A DNA stretch of 24,101 nucleotides from a virus, in IMG/VR virus record IMGVR_UViG_3300025314_000101, positions 1-24,101 of that record. One strand, given 5' to 3'. Positions 1 through 7,151 of this stretch are shown here, in pieces. The notes under the pieces are model-generated. The model saw nothing but the letters and a program-made list of their open reading frames with translations, was not told where the DNA came from and ran no database searches. How positions within the stretch are numbered: position 1 is the first letter of the stretch; every line of letters starts with the position of its first letter. The translations under genes were made by a program, and so were the position numbers.

Positions 1-1467
1 TAATATATTTTTTTTTTTATTTGCCTGCGTTTGAGCGTGCCCAAAAAATGTTTGAGCAACACTAGATTGTGCTTGTGCAAAAACGTAATATGTTTGTTGG
101 ATATTTGCTTGCGCTTGACCGTTGCCATAATATGTAGTTTTAATATCAGCTTGTGCTTGTGAATTAGCATAATAAGTAGCTTTTATGTTTGCTTGTGCTT
201 GTGCATATGCTCTAAGTGTAGCTCCACCAGCAGCAGCAGGACGAACGGCAATGGTGAGAGCGGCCCAATCATCGGAGGCCGAGATGGTGAAGTTGCCCGC
301 GTCAAGTGAGGCTTGTGCAAGTTCGTCAGAACAAAGTGCCAGCGTTGCGCCCGTCGCACCACCCGAAACATCGTCGGAGTTCCGGTCAGGTAGCGGATAG
401 ACGGAAACGGTCCGGCTGGTATCCGCCGCCGCTGCGACAATCCAAAGGGTGTCCTCAACGTCCCAGTTTGTTGGGTTGTCCGAGCCGGGACTTGGGTTGG
501 AGCTAGACCCTGACGCGGGACCGCCGACGCCTAAGCTATCGGTCTGAGCAGCAGGACTCCCCGTACCGATAGAGCCTCCAAACCATGTCCCTGCCGGGAT
601 ACGGTAAACGCGCCAGCCGCCTTGCTCTGACGCACCGAGGCCAACGGTGAAGGTCCCCGTTTCCGTTCCATCGGCAATCCTTGCCCCTGCCGCAACATGG
701 ACAGCCACAGGGCCAGTGTTAGCAATCTGGACGAAGTTGGCATCGGTGGTAAACGTGCCCTCCCCGTCGCTGCCAATAAAAGCAAGAATCAAGTCACCCG
801 AAGCAAGGTTCGTCGGGTACGTCAGTGTCCATGTCGAGGCGTTGCTAGTCTGTGTTCCAAATTTTGTATCTTGACCAACAATAATCGGGAAGCTCGATGC
901 TGAACGAAGGCCAAAGTTTGCTCTAATGTACGCAGCCGAGCCAGAGAAAGTATAGGCAGTAGATTCATTAGTCGCAGGAGAGGCTTTATCGCAAACGGCT
1001 AATCTTGTGCCAGACCCAAATCTATCAGTCCAAGCAGATAAGCTGTTGCTTGAAATTGTTTGAGCGGACAGAATAAGTGTTATATGAACAGCGGTTTCAT
1101 AAGGTCCAGAATCGGTTGTTATCGGTCCCGAAGTTGAGCCAGAAGGAGAAGCTACTAACGTAGCAACACCTATACCGGCTTCAATAGGTTCAATTTGATG
1201 AACACCAGTATAAATAGCTACAGCAACGTGTGTAGCGTTCGTCCATGTGCCAATAGTTGTATCGCCAGATTGCAGCAATCTCCAACCCATAATAGTACCA
1301 TGAGCAGCACCATAAAAAGCTACTTGGGTCCAACCACTAGGCAACGATGGAACAGTTGTATCCGTAAGTCTGCCTGCGATAACTATAGCAACATCACCGG
1401 GCGACCAGCCAGAGGGCAAGTTAACAGTATCGCTTGCAGCGGTAGCGGCATTTATATATGTAGCCAT
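1..1467 (-). CDS. Virion appendage/tail-like protein with C-terminal 14-residue repeats (3' end outside window)
   Basis: The frame from the ATG at 1467 is open for all 489 codons to the window edge, so the C-terminus is missing. The N-terminal part reads as two successive beta-rich domains of the kind seen in phage tail or adhesin proteins (SPGDVAIVI...GWTQVAFY, then ASGDLILAF...GGWRVYRI), roughly residues 15-195 and 200-410. From about residue 419 the protein becomes a tandem 14-residue repeat of the form xxAQAQAxIKxTYY (five copies, the last degenerate) ending in a lysine-rich stretch. The middle of the gene (about 240-960) is much richer in GC than either flank, which suggests domain shuffling. 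An SD-like GGTGAG lies 7 bases before the start, in a hairpin loop. Role as a surface or receptor-binding component is inference; I do not recognise a named family. Confidence 0.75.
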   Translation of the reverse strand, partial: MATYINAATAASDTVNLPSGWSPGDVAIVIAGRLTDTTVPSLPSGWTQVAFYGAAHGTIMGWRLLQSGDTTIGTWTNATHVAVAIYTGVHQIEPIEAGIGVATLVASPSGSTSGPITTDSGPYETAVHITLILSAQTISSNSLSAWTDRFGSGTRLAVCDKASPATNESTAYTFSGSAAYIRANFGLRSASSFPIIVGQDTKFGTQTSNASTWTLTYPTNLASGDLILAFIGSDGEGTFTTDANFVQIANTGPVAVHVAAGARIADGTETGTFTVGLGASEQGGWRVYRIPAGTWFGGSIGTGSPAAQTDSLGVGGPASGSSSNPSPGSDNPTNWDVEDTLWIVAAAADTSRTVSVYPLPDRNSDDVSGGATGATLALCSDELAQASLDAGNFTISASDDWAALTIAVRPAAAGGATLRAYAQAQANIKATYYANSQAQADIKTTYYGNGQAQANIQQTYYVFAQAQSSVAQTFFGHAQTQANKKKNIL

Positions 1468-1488
1468 TTAGTGTCTCACCACACTAAA
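1467..1488 (-). promoter_or_regulatory. Hairpin presenting the Shine-Dalgarno of the appendage gene
   Basis: On the minus strand an 8-bp perfect stem, TTTAGTGT paired with ACACTAAA, closes a 6-base loop GGTGAG, which is the only ribosome-binding sequence for the gene at 1467. The last base of the stem is the A of the ATG. The stem could hold the start codon while showing the SD in the loop, so it may tune initiation. Confidence 0.5.
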
Positions 1489-1490
1489 AA

Positions 1491-1530
1491 GCAAAAAAAT
1501 AGCCAGAGCAACATTTCTGCTACTCTGGCT
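1491..1530 (-). terminator. Intrinsic terminator between small genes and appendage gene
   Basis: Stem AGCCAGAG/CTCTGGCT (1501-1508 with 1523-1530) is followed on the minus strand by ATTTTTTTGC. It would end transcripts coming leftward from the genes at 1595-3899. On the plus strand the following AATGTTTTT is weaker. Confidence 0.75.
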
Positions 1531-1594
1531 AATGTTTTTCTGCAATCAAATCAACCCCTTGTATGGAGCACCATATTGAATTATGGTTTATATT

Positions 1595-1732
1595 TTATTT
1601 CTTCTTTACCTTTGTTGGTAATTTTTTATAATTTACATTTTTATTATAATCTTCAAGCGTCTTTCTTGAAATTTTTCCTTGTTTGTAGAGAACTCCCATC
1701 ATACCAAATTGCTTTTTACTGACTGCTGGCAA
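1595..1732 (-). CDS. Small basic protein, PAVSKKQ N-terminus (DUF3008-like)
   Basis: A 45-residue gene starting at TTG (1732), with AAGGTGG six bases upstream inside the end of the preceding gene. The protein starts LPAVSKKQFGMMGVLYKQGK, the pattern of a family of tiny phage proteins (M-P-A-x-S-K-x-Q-x-x-x-M-G-...K-G) known to me as DUF3008-like. It ends in a lysine-rich tail (KKLPTKVKKK). The TTG start is preferred over the ATG pair at codons 11-12 because the PAVSKKQ motif is normally N-terminal and the RBS fits. Function unknown. Confidence 0.6.
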   Translation of the reverse strand: MPAVSKKQFGMMGVLYKQGKISRKTLEDYNKNVNYKKLPTKVKKK

Positions 1733-1733
1733 T

Positions 1734-1904
1734 TTATGCCACCTTATCTCTTACTTTCTCAACAAGACTAGTAACAAATGCTAGTACCCACAAAATAATA
1801 GTTAATACTGTATTTAGGGTCCACTTACTTAGTGAAAATCCTTTATCTATAGTAAATTTAGGTACATTAAGTAATTTAGTAAAAATATTTTTTAGAAAGT
1901 CCAT
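1734..1904 (-). CDS. Small single-span membrane protein (holin-like size)
   Basis: A 56-residue gene with a good RBS (AGGTGGTG, 7 bases before the ATG at 1904). Residues about 30-48 (LNTVLTIILWVLAFVTSLV) form one hydrophobic helix, preceded by a Lys-containing amphipathic stretch and followed by a charged tail EKVRDKVA. It lies 13 bases after the 1918-2394 gene and its stop nearly abuts the TTG start of the next small gene. Size and topology would fit a holin or lysis accessory protein, but no lysin is adjacent, so this is only a possibility. Confidence 0.6.
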   Translation of the reverse strand: MDFLKNIFTKLLNVPKFTIDKGFSLSKWTLNTVLTIILWVLAFVTSLVEKVRDKVA

Positions 1905-1917
1905 TAATATTCACCAC

Positions 1918-2394
1918 CTAATCTATTCCCAATCTCCCGTCAGAGAATAAGCTTACCATTTTCTTGATATTTTTTCCCCCTTGGTCCTCTGGTAATGTAG
2001 TTTGCGCTCCAATGACTTTTGTGGGGTCACCATTCGTAACACGAGTAAACCAAATTGGCCTCCAAACAAGAGAATAAATCTCCTGCTGATACCAACCTTG
2101 CTCATCCGGTTCTGTTAATTGTCTAATAAACTGCATTACGCCAACAGTATTTGTCTCATCAGTAATCCAAAAATGTGCTTTAGGATTAGCGATATAAGCC
2201 TCATTATTTTGAATTTCTATAGCTTCAAAATCTAGGAATATGATACCGTTAATTAAATCTATAGCAATATTATGGTTATAATCTCTCTGCGCAATCATCG
2301 CTAATAAGCCATCATTTCCATCTTGTACCGGACGACCATTCCCATCCTCTTCTCGGAGAACAGTGCCATCTTTATAATACGCTTCCCAACCCAT
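1918..2394 (-). CDS. Hypothetical protein, 158 aa
   Basis: The ATG overlaps the stop codon of the glycosyltransferase-methyltransferase gene (TAATG), so the two are probably translationally coupled. The protein starts MGWEAYYKDGTVLREEDGNG, is acidic and contains several Trp and Tyr residues (RPIWFTRVTNG), with no membrane segment or Cys cluster. I do not recognise a family. Its coupling to a sugar-modifying enzyme hints at a related role, but nothing in the sequence proves it. Confidence 0.8.
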   Translation of the reverse strand: MGWEAYYKDGTVLREEDGNGRPVQDGNDGLLAMIAQRDYNHNIAIDLINGIIFLDFEAIEIQNNEAYIANPKAHFWITDETNTVGVMQFIRQLTEPDEQGWYQQEIYSLVWRPIWFTRVTNGDPTKVIGAQTTLPEDQGGKNIKKMVSLFSDGRLGID

Positions 2395-3899
2395 TATACA
2401 GTTACCTTCGACTTTCTAGGGGTCTTTTTCTTAGCGCCCACAGGAACAATTTGTTCGGGAGTTCCAAAAGCAGACCTATCATTATCGGTATTAATATAAC
2501 TTTGCGTTCCCTCAATTATCTTTCTTTTACTAAGTTCAGCCTCAGCAACAATTTCATTATTGACCGCCCATTTAGCTTTTTCAGCGGCCATCTCTGCCTC
2601 AGTCATCTCTCTGGTAACTGAATCTGGATAAATAGCCATCGGCCAGTAATTAACGGTATTTGGCCCCGCTTCGATATGTGGTGGTGTAATATTATCAATA
2701 TCTGGAACATTTCTAACCTTTGTTGCTTTTAATTGAAGATTCCAATTCTCAGCCGCAGGAAGGCCAGATATATCTCCCTCTTTAACTTGAATATTTTCAA
2801 ATACCCCCATACTTGCAACTAAGGAAGTTAGTGTATTTGGAGTAAATCCCGAAGCATGGAAATTCTTTGGATAATCCTGCTCACCGTAAACTACCCAATA
2901 ATCCGAAGGGAGTATCATATCATCGAGAATTCTTTTCGACACATAGCGAAGATTGGGGACTACAATTCGTAATTCCCCACCAACCTTAAGAACACGACAC
3001 CATTCCTTTAATACTTTATCTACACCCGTCCAAGCAAAATGCTCAAGTGTGTGAGAACTAAAAACAATATCAAACGTTTCGTCAGGAATAGGAAGATATC
3101 GAACATCACAAACAACATCGGGTTTCATATCTTCCCGAATATCAAATGAGATTACCGTACCTTCATCTGACATATATGGGGAAATAGGACCGCTTCCAAT
3201 ATCAGCAATAAGTTTTTTACCACGAGGTTTAATTTCATAACCAGATTTAGCCTGCGGAGAATTCATTGGCATACCATACATTATCCCATTCATTTTATCA
3301 AAATGAAAGGCTTGTATACTTGTATCTACCCAAACTTTATATCCAGCACTTCTAGCTTTCCAGTAAAAATATAAATCTTCAGTGTTATTTGGGGGGCTTT
3401 CTTTTACCCCCGGAAAAGACGCATAATTTGTTGAATACCAAGGTTCTTTTATTTTTCTATATACATCAGTTTTAACAAGAGTTAATCCACTACCGCAGGC
3501 ATCTACTTCAAGTAAATCCCCTACATGCCAGTCCCAATATGGCCCTTCAAAATGGTTGCGAAAAATAAGTGGCATGGGAGGATTCGATTTCGACCAATAT
3601 ACACCATTCATAATATCAACACGATGCCTAAACATCTTTAAGAAAGCATCGGGCGGTGGAATAACATCATCATCGAGCCAATAGATATAATTAGCTCCTT
3701 GTGATAAGGCAAATTCCACTATTTCATTTCGTGCGTCTGCTATTGGTTTCCCAAGCACAATTTTATCAATAGCACTTGATACTAAAGGCATTTGCTGTGA
3801 TATTCTTCCTTGAAGGAAATATGTTGACACCATTCCAAAAGACGGAATACCAACAACAACATTCACACCAAATACCTTTGATGGTTTAAATTCTCCCAT
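2394..3899 (-). CDS. Glycosyltransferase (GT-A)-SAM methyltransferase fusion
   Basis: 501 residues in two parts. Residues about 10-215 look like a GT-A fold nucleotide-sugar transferase: VVVGIPSFGMV at the N-terminus, a metal-binding YWLDDDVIPP motif near residue 95, then DACGSGLTLVKTDVY and a TEDLYFYWKARSAGY segment. Residues about 228-360 form a class I methyltransferase of the Methyltransf_11 type: LIADIGSGPISPYM (SAM loop), VISFDIRED, LPIPDETFDIVFSSHTLEH, and VLKVGGELRIVVPNL. The Lys/Ser-rich C-terminus (KKKTPRKSKV) looks flexible. RBS AAGGAGAAGGT precedes the ATG. The protein probably transfers a sugar and methylates it or a partner; the substrate is unknown. A similar arrangement of separate enzymes is seen in the 7152-10185 cassette. 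Confidence 0.85.
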   Translation of the reverse strand: MGEFKPSKVFGVNVVVGIPSFGMVSTYFLQGRISQQMPLVSSAIDKIVLGKPIADARNEIVEFALSQGANYIYWLDDDVIPPPDAFLKMFRHRVDIMNGVYWSKSNPPMPLIFRNHFEGPYWDWHVGDLLEVDACGSGLTLVKTDVYRKIKEPWYSTNYASFPGVKESPPNNTEDLYFYWKARSAGYKVWVDTSIQAFHFDKMNGIMYGMPMNSPQAKSGYEIKPRGKKLIADIGSGPISPYMSDEGTVISFDIREDMKPDVVCDVRYLPIPDETFDIVFSSHTLEHFAWTGVDKVLKEWCRVLKVGGELRIVVPNLRYVSKRILDDMILPSDYWVVYGEQDYPKNFHASGFTPNTLTSLVASMGVFENIQVKEGDISGLPAAENWNLQLKATKVRNVPDIDNITPPHIEAGPNTVNYWPMAIYPDSVTREMTEAEMAAEKAKWAVNNEIVAEAELSKRKIIEGTQSYINTDNDRSAFGTPEQIVPVGAKKKTPRKSKVTV

Positions 3900-3921
3900 A
3901 CCTTCTCCTTAAATGCTTTAA

Positions 3922-4488
3922 TTATTGCTCATCGTATTGCATCGTGTACCCAAAGTATCCTGTGGTTCCGGCTGGTGCTGCTGCTGCTGCACTTAGCTGT
4001 ACCGATAAGAAGGTTCCATGTGTACCTGAGTTTCCTGCTGAGCTACCAAATGAGCCACCGGCACCGAATGTTAACGGTGCGCCCGGAGAGCTTGTTGAGT
4101 TAGCACTTGTAGGAACTTGTACGTTTGATGCAAAGTTTGTATGTGTTGCTGTTCCGGTAGATATCGAATATGCTGTTTGTGTCATACCAAACACAGTGAA
4201 CGATGCTGTATTTGCGCTTGATGCGGCGGGGTTAAACTGCCAAAACTTCAAGTTAGATACGGTATACGCTACAGTGTTTGTCCAATAACCTTTCAACCAT
4301 ACAGGATAACTTGCACTTCCTGCACTAACAGGGTTGGCTGTAAAGGTTACTGTGCCTGTGCTATCAGCGGTTTCAAAGTCCCATGACATTGCTGCTGCTG
4401 ATGATGTGGCTGTTAAACCAGAACCAGCGGGTGTTGTTGAGTTGCCTGAGCTACCTGTAAATTGAGCCCAACTGAATGTTGCTGCCAT
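3922..4488 (-). CDS. Ser/Thr/Ala-rich probable virion surface protein
   Basis: 188 residues, very low in Lys and Arg and rich in S, T, A and G (for example STTPAGSGLTATSSAAAM and LSAAAAAPAGTTGYFGY). The pattern is a compact beta-rich phage decoration, fibre or tail-surface protein; no catalytic motif is visible. A strong RBS (AAGGAGG, 7 bases before ATG) suggests high expression, as expected of a structural protein. The GCTGCTGCTGCTGCTG-like run (about 3971-3986) encodes poly-Ala and is prone to length change. The upstream terminator at 4552-4574 separates it from the tRNAs, so it probably has its own promoter in 4500-4550, where an inverted repeat TGACA/TGTCA (4531-4546) lies; I cannot define the promoter. 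Confidence 0.7.
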   Translation of the reverse strand: MAATFSWAQFTGSSGNSTTPAGSGLTATSSAAAMSWDFETADSTGTVTFTANPVSAGSASYPVWLKGYWTNTVAYTVSNLKFWQFNPAASSANTASFTVFGMTQTAYSISTGTATHTNFASNVQVPTSANSTSSPGAPLTFGAGGSFGSSAGNSGTHGTFLSVQLSAAAAAPAGTTGYFGYTMQYDEQ

Positions 4489-4551
4489 TTAATTACCTCC
4501 TTATTATCTTATTTGATAAATCCTTTCTTCTGACATTGTATTGTCATGGCC

Positions 4552-4574
4552 AAAAATAAAAGCCCTGAAGGGCT
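4552..4574 (-). terminator. Intrinsic terminator after tRNA-Thr
   Basis: Minus strand stem AGCCCT/AGGGCT with a TC loop, directly followed by TTTATTTTT. It ends the leftward tRNA-Ile/tRNA-Thr transcript before the 3922-4488 gene. Confidence 0.75.
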
Positions 4575-4588
4575 ATTTCTCTAAAATT

Positions 4589-4662
4589 TGGAGCTACCGA
4601 GAAGAATTGAACTCCCATGAACTGAGTACAAAACAGTCATAATTCCGTTATATGACGGTAGC
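4589..4662 (-). tRNA. tRNA-Thr(TGT)
   Basis: Acceptor GCTACCG/CGGTAGC, D stem ATA/TAT, anticodon stem ACTGT/TCAGT with loop TTTGTAC, T arm GGGAG-TTCAATT-CTTCT, discriminator T and encoded CCA. The closing anticodon-stem pair is T-T. Confidence 0.9.
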
Positions 4663-4668
4663 GTAATT

Positions 4669-4745
4669 TGGTAGGCCCCCAAGGAGTCGAACCTTGCCAT
4701 AGTGCTTTATAAGAACACCCTCGTCAACCGGCTGAGTCGAGGCCC
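4669..4745 (-). tRNA. tRNA-Ile(TAT)
   Basis: Acceptor GGGCCTC/GGGGCCT with two G-T pairs, D stem CTC/GAG, anticodon stem GTGTT/AGCAC with loop CTTATAA, T arm CAAGG-TTCGACT-CCTTG, encoded ACCA. A UAU anticodon reads AUA directly, a rare way for bacteria to decode this codon (most use lysidine-modified CAU). Confidence 0.9.
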
Positions 4746-4753
4746 ACGATTTT

Positions 4754-4906
4754 CTATTCTGCTTTCGCTTCCTTATAATCAGTATCTACCGGCTGAGATT
4801 CTAACGATATTATTTCTCCCTGAAATTTAATCCGACTCTGCAAGCGTTGTTTGGGCGCAAATCTTTTCAAAATACTTTCTAATTTCTTCTTAATTCCTAT
4901 CTTCAA
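4754..4906 (-). CDS. Possible small basic protein, 50 aa
   Basis: An open frame from a TTG at 4906, overlapping the end of the 4890-5141 gene by 17 bases, to a TAG at 4754-4756. It reads KIGIKKKLESILKRFAPKQR then an acidic tail ending DYKEAKAE. The charge pattern is protein-like, and a purine-rich GGAGGAAGG lies about 13 bases before the TTG, but there is no ATG or GTG. It fills the otherwise empty gap before tRNA-Ile. Function unknown. Confidence 0.35.
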   Translation of the reverse strand: MKIGIKKKLESILKRFAPKQRLQSRIKFQGEIISLESQPVDTDYKEAKAE

Positions 4907-5141
4907 ACCACATCACATATCCTTCCTCCCCATTAATTTCAGTTTGTCGTATATGTGCTTTTGCTCCATGATTCTTTGCCAAAGTATAAATATTACCCCA
5001 AGTTTTTTTAATCTTACCAGCAACAAACACAGTTTTCCTAGATAGCAGCGATTTAGATAGCGGTCCCATTGGTTTCCTTCCCCGGCGAATTGGGTCCCTA
5101 TTACGAATGATATCTGGAACTATTCTAAATTTATTTTCCAT
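4890..5141 (-). CDS. Hypothetical protein, 83 aa
   Basis: The ATG overlaps the stop of the AAA+ ATPase gene (TAATG coupling). The protein has an arginine-rich N-terminal part (IIRNRDPIRRGRKP) followed by FVAGKIKKTWGNIYTLAKNHGAK-type sequence, basic overall, with an acidic C-terminus (MWFEDRN). It is probably a partner or regulator of the ATPase because of the coupling, but this is inference and I do not recognise the family. Confidence 0.7.
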   Translation of the reverse strand: MENKFRIVPDIIRNRDPIRRGRKPMGPLSKSLLSRKTVFVAGKIKKTWGNIYTLAKNHGAKAHIRQTEINGEEGYVMWFEDRN

Positions 5142-6253
5142 TATGTATCTACTACTTCAAGATGAGGAAGAATAAATCCTAGCTTTTGTTCTCTAGGTCG
5201 ATTTGAAATAACTTTATTGCCAATCAACTCATATAACTCAGCTAAAGATATTTCTGATTTTCTAGGAATTTCGATTTTATGAAATTCCCCCCACTCTTTA
5301 ATAGTTTTAGGACCAAGTGGTTCAAATCGAATTGCTGCTGCGCATCTTCCCGGTCTAGAAACTGCCGGATGTATCTTTGTAATCTCCTCATTTGTTGTAA
5401 TAAGAATCAAAACACGTAATCCTTGCCCGATAATACCATCAGATACGTTAAGAAGTCTAGAAAGACCCTGACCAGCTTTATCCTTGGCTGTTTCAGATAA
5501 AAATTCTCCGGTATCTTCTAAAATAAGAAGCTTCCATTTATTTTCATCCCCATCATCTTCCTCACCTATAGAATACTCATCCTCCATATTGAGCAACATC
5601 GAAGATAGATATGCAGCACTATATCCAAATAGTGCCTCGGGGTCAAGAATGTATTCGGCTGAACACCAATCTTTCCACGCAGAACACAATGCTCGTAACG
5701 CATAAGTTTTTCCTGTGCCCGGAATGCCGTGCCAAAGAATCAATTGACCACTTTTTGTGGGTTTAAACTCCATTAATTTATCTAGATTATCTCTTGTAGA
5801 TTCTTCATAATTATGTTGAATCTGGTTCCAGATAGGAACAGAAATCACTCGACTATTAGAGCGTGGACCATCAGGAGCATTATACCAGAACTTAATTCGC
5901 ACATTTCCTAATGTGGGTTCAGGAACAGGGACAAGAATTTCCTGTATTTTTAATATATACGCTTCAATGGTAGAAATATCTGGCCCGTGAATGGTGCTAC
6001 TAATAACTCTTATTTTTTTATTTAATTGGAGTTTTCCGCACAAAATATCGTTAATAAAGTAAATGTTAGCATAACTGGATGAATCTGTAGCATAAAATAT
6101 TTGCCCAAGTAGAGTGGAAACTTTAAAAAGTTCAGGACTTTCAATCTCCCAAGAAGAATCTTGTTTATGGGAATAACCTAATGCCAAAACTTTTTCGTCA
6201 AGCTGTGCCTCCCCTAAATCATGTTCACCTAAATTAATATTAATAGTATTCAT
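5141..6253 (-). CDS. AAA+ ATPase
   Basis: 370 residues. The AAA core lies in about 170-330: Walker A WHGIPGTGKTYALR, a Walker B-like KLLILEDTGEF, sensor 1 VLILITTNEE, and an arginine finger in VSRPGRCAA. This order matches the classic AAA/BCS1-like clade, and the size and layout resemble actinobacterial DUF5925-type proteins. The N-terminal 150 residues have no recognised motif and may bind a substrate. The acidic insert EEDDGDENKW precedes Walker B. RBS AGGAGATTA lies just before the ATG. It is coupled to the 83-residue gene downstream. Role could be protein remodelling in replication, assembly or host takeover; substrate unknown. Confidence 0.88.
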   Translation of the reverse strand: MNTININLGEHDLGEAQLDEKVLALGYSHKQDSSWEIESPELFKVSTLLGQIFYATDSSSYANIYFINDILCGKLQLNKKIRVISSTIHGPDISTIEAYILKIQEILVPVPEPTLGNVRIKFWYNAPDGPRSNSRVISVPIWNQIQHNYEESTRDNLDKLMEFKPTKSGQLILWHGIPGTGKTYALRALCSAWKDWCSAEYILDPEALFGYSAAYLSSMLLNMEDEYSIGEEDDGDENKWKLLILEDTGEFLSETAKDKAGQGLSRLLNVSDGIIGQGLRVLILITTNEEITKIHPAVSRPGRCAAAIRFEPLGPKTIKEWGEFHKIEIPRKSEISLAELYELIGNKVISNRPREQKLGFILPHLEVVDT

Positions 6254-6268
6254 TAATCTCCTAAATTA

Positions 6269-6342
6269 TGGTGCCCCCTAGAGGAATCGAACCTCTACTA
6301 CTTGCATGTAAAACAAGCACACTTCCGTTATGTTAAGAGGGC
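6269..6342 (-). tRNA. tRNA-Val(TAC)
   Basis: Acceptor GCCCTCT/AGGGGGC, D stem ACA/TGT, anticodon stem CTTGT/GCAAG with loop TTTACAT, T arm AGAGG-TTCGATT-CCTCT, encoded ACCA. It lies between thyX and the ATPase gene with one base after the thyX stop. Confidence 0.92.
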
Positions 6343-6343
6343 A

Positions 6344-7030
6344 TTAAGGCGCAATAAATTCATTCTGCTCCCAAGCATTGTATGTCATTGGTAAGACTTC
6401 TTTAAACATCTCTTTCATTCCTATCGCATATTGACGAATTTCCCACATAGCGTCATCTGCTGCGCGCAAACTAAGAAAATTCATTAAAGACCTCGCATTT
6501 ACTGTAAAATAAAATTGAGAATACATGCTTAGTGGAAGTATTATTCGAGCTTGTTCTTTTGCAACTCCGTCACGGAGTAAGTCTTTGTACGTTCTAAAGC
6601 TTCGGTCAGCCGCATTAAAGATTGCGATGCGCATATTACGCTCGTATTCAGGGTACGGAGGTTCGCCGTCAATTTCTTGAGAACCTTGATGGTTTTTCTC
6701 CATCGGTACTCTGATACGAGTCGGGATATAGTATTTCGGCTCCATCTCAACATATCGTCCAGAAATTTCATTATAGCTCGCCATCCTATGTCTTTGCCAT
6801 TCTCGTATCACAAATATCGGAGCATCTACATACCACTGAAACGCAACATGTTCAAAAGGCGTGCCATGTCGGTGCTTCATTAAGTAATTTATAAGCTTCT
6901 GGTCTTTCTCTGGACCTTTTGAAGCCTCTTCATATTTTACGCCATTGCTGACTCTTGCTGCTGCTATTATCGTCAAGTCGTTTCCCATCTGATTTAGGAG
7001 TCGCACTTCGCCCTTGTCCAATATCTTCAT
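6344..7030 (-). CDS. thyX: Flavin-dependent thymidylate synthase ThyX
   Basis: Makes dTMP from dUMP with methylene-THF, FAD and NADPH. The family signature RHRxxSxNExSxR is present as RHRMASYNEISGR, with the usual EHVAFQWYV and FIREWQRHR-type helix before it and QARIILPLSMYSQFYFTVNARSLMNFLSLR near the C-terminus (substrate and FAD contacts). I start it at the ATG at 7030 (228 residues, MKILDKGEVRLL) because GGAG lies four bases upstream and the family begins about here; the frame is open up to 7105 but those residues (MCILGVLLGAGKM...) overlap another reading frame that codes a Zn-finger-like protein. With nrdJ it supplies thymidine and deoxynucleotides for phage replication. Confidence 0.95.
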   Translation of the reverse strand: MKILDKGEVRLLNQMGNDLTIIAAARVSNGVKYEEASKGPEKDQKLINYLMKHRHGTPFEHVAFQWYVDAPIFVIREWQRHRMASYNEISGRYVEMEPKYYIPTRIRVPMEKNHQGSQEIDGEPPYPEYERNMRIAIFNAADRSFRTYKDLLRDGVAKEQARIILPLSMYSQFYFTVNARSLMNFLSLRAADDAMWEIRQYAIGMKEMFKEVLPMTYNAWEQNEFIAP

Positions 7031-7115
7031 ATAACTCCATTCGACAAATTTTGCAGTATGGTTGCCCATTTTCCCTGCGCCCAACAAAACACCAAGGATG
7101 CACACAAGTATCCAT
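6930..7115 (-). CDS. Small zinc-finger-like protein overlapping thyX
   Basis: 61 residues. The first 30 (MDTCVHPWCFVGRRENGQPY then CKICRMELYEDIG) carry C-x4-C and C-x2-C pairs spaced like a small zinc ribbon, similar in style to other phage CxHP...YCxxC proteins. The C-terminal half is polar and low in complexity and overlaps the thyX start by about 100 bases in another frame. There is no RBS, but the promoter at 7121-7150 places its start point within one base of the ATG, so it could be read from a leaderless mRNA. The finger part looks real; the exact gene extent is uncertain. Confidence 0.5.
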   Translation of the reverse strand: MDTCVHPWCFVGRRENGQPYCKICRMELYEDIGQGRSATPKSDGKRLDDNSSSKSQQWRKI

Positions 7116-7120
7116 ACTTT

Positions 7121-7150
7121 ATCTTACCATACAACTAGCAGCAAAGTCAA
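7121..7150 (-). promoter_or_regulatory. Sigma70-type promoter for thyX unit
   Basis: TTGACT (7150-7145), 18-base spacer, TAAGAT (7126-7121). Predicted +1 at about 7114, at the ATG of the zinc-finger ORF and about 85 bases before thyX. Confidence 0.55.
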
Positions 7151-7151
7151 G

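Noticed and set aside
1195-1722. 175-residue plus-strand ORF
   Set aside because: It is antisense to the appendage gene and spans the minus-strand terminator and small gene; composition is that of a shadow frame.
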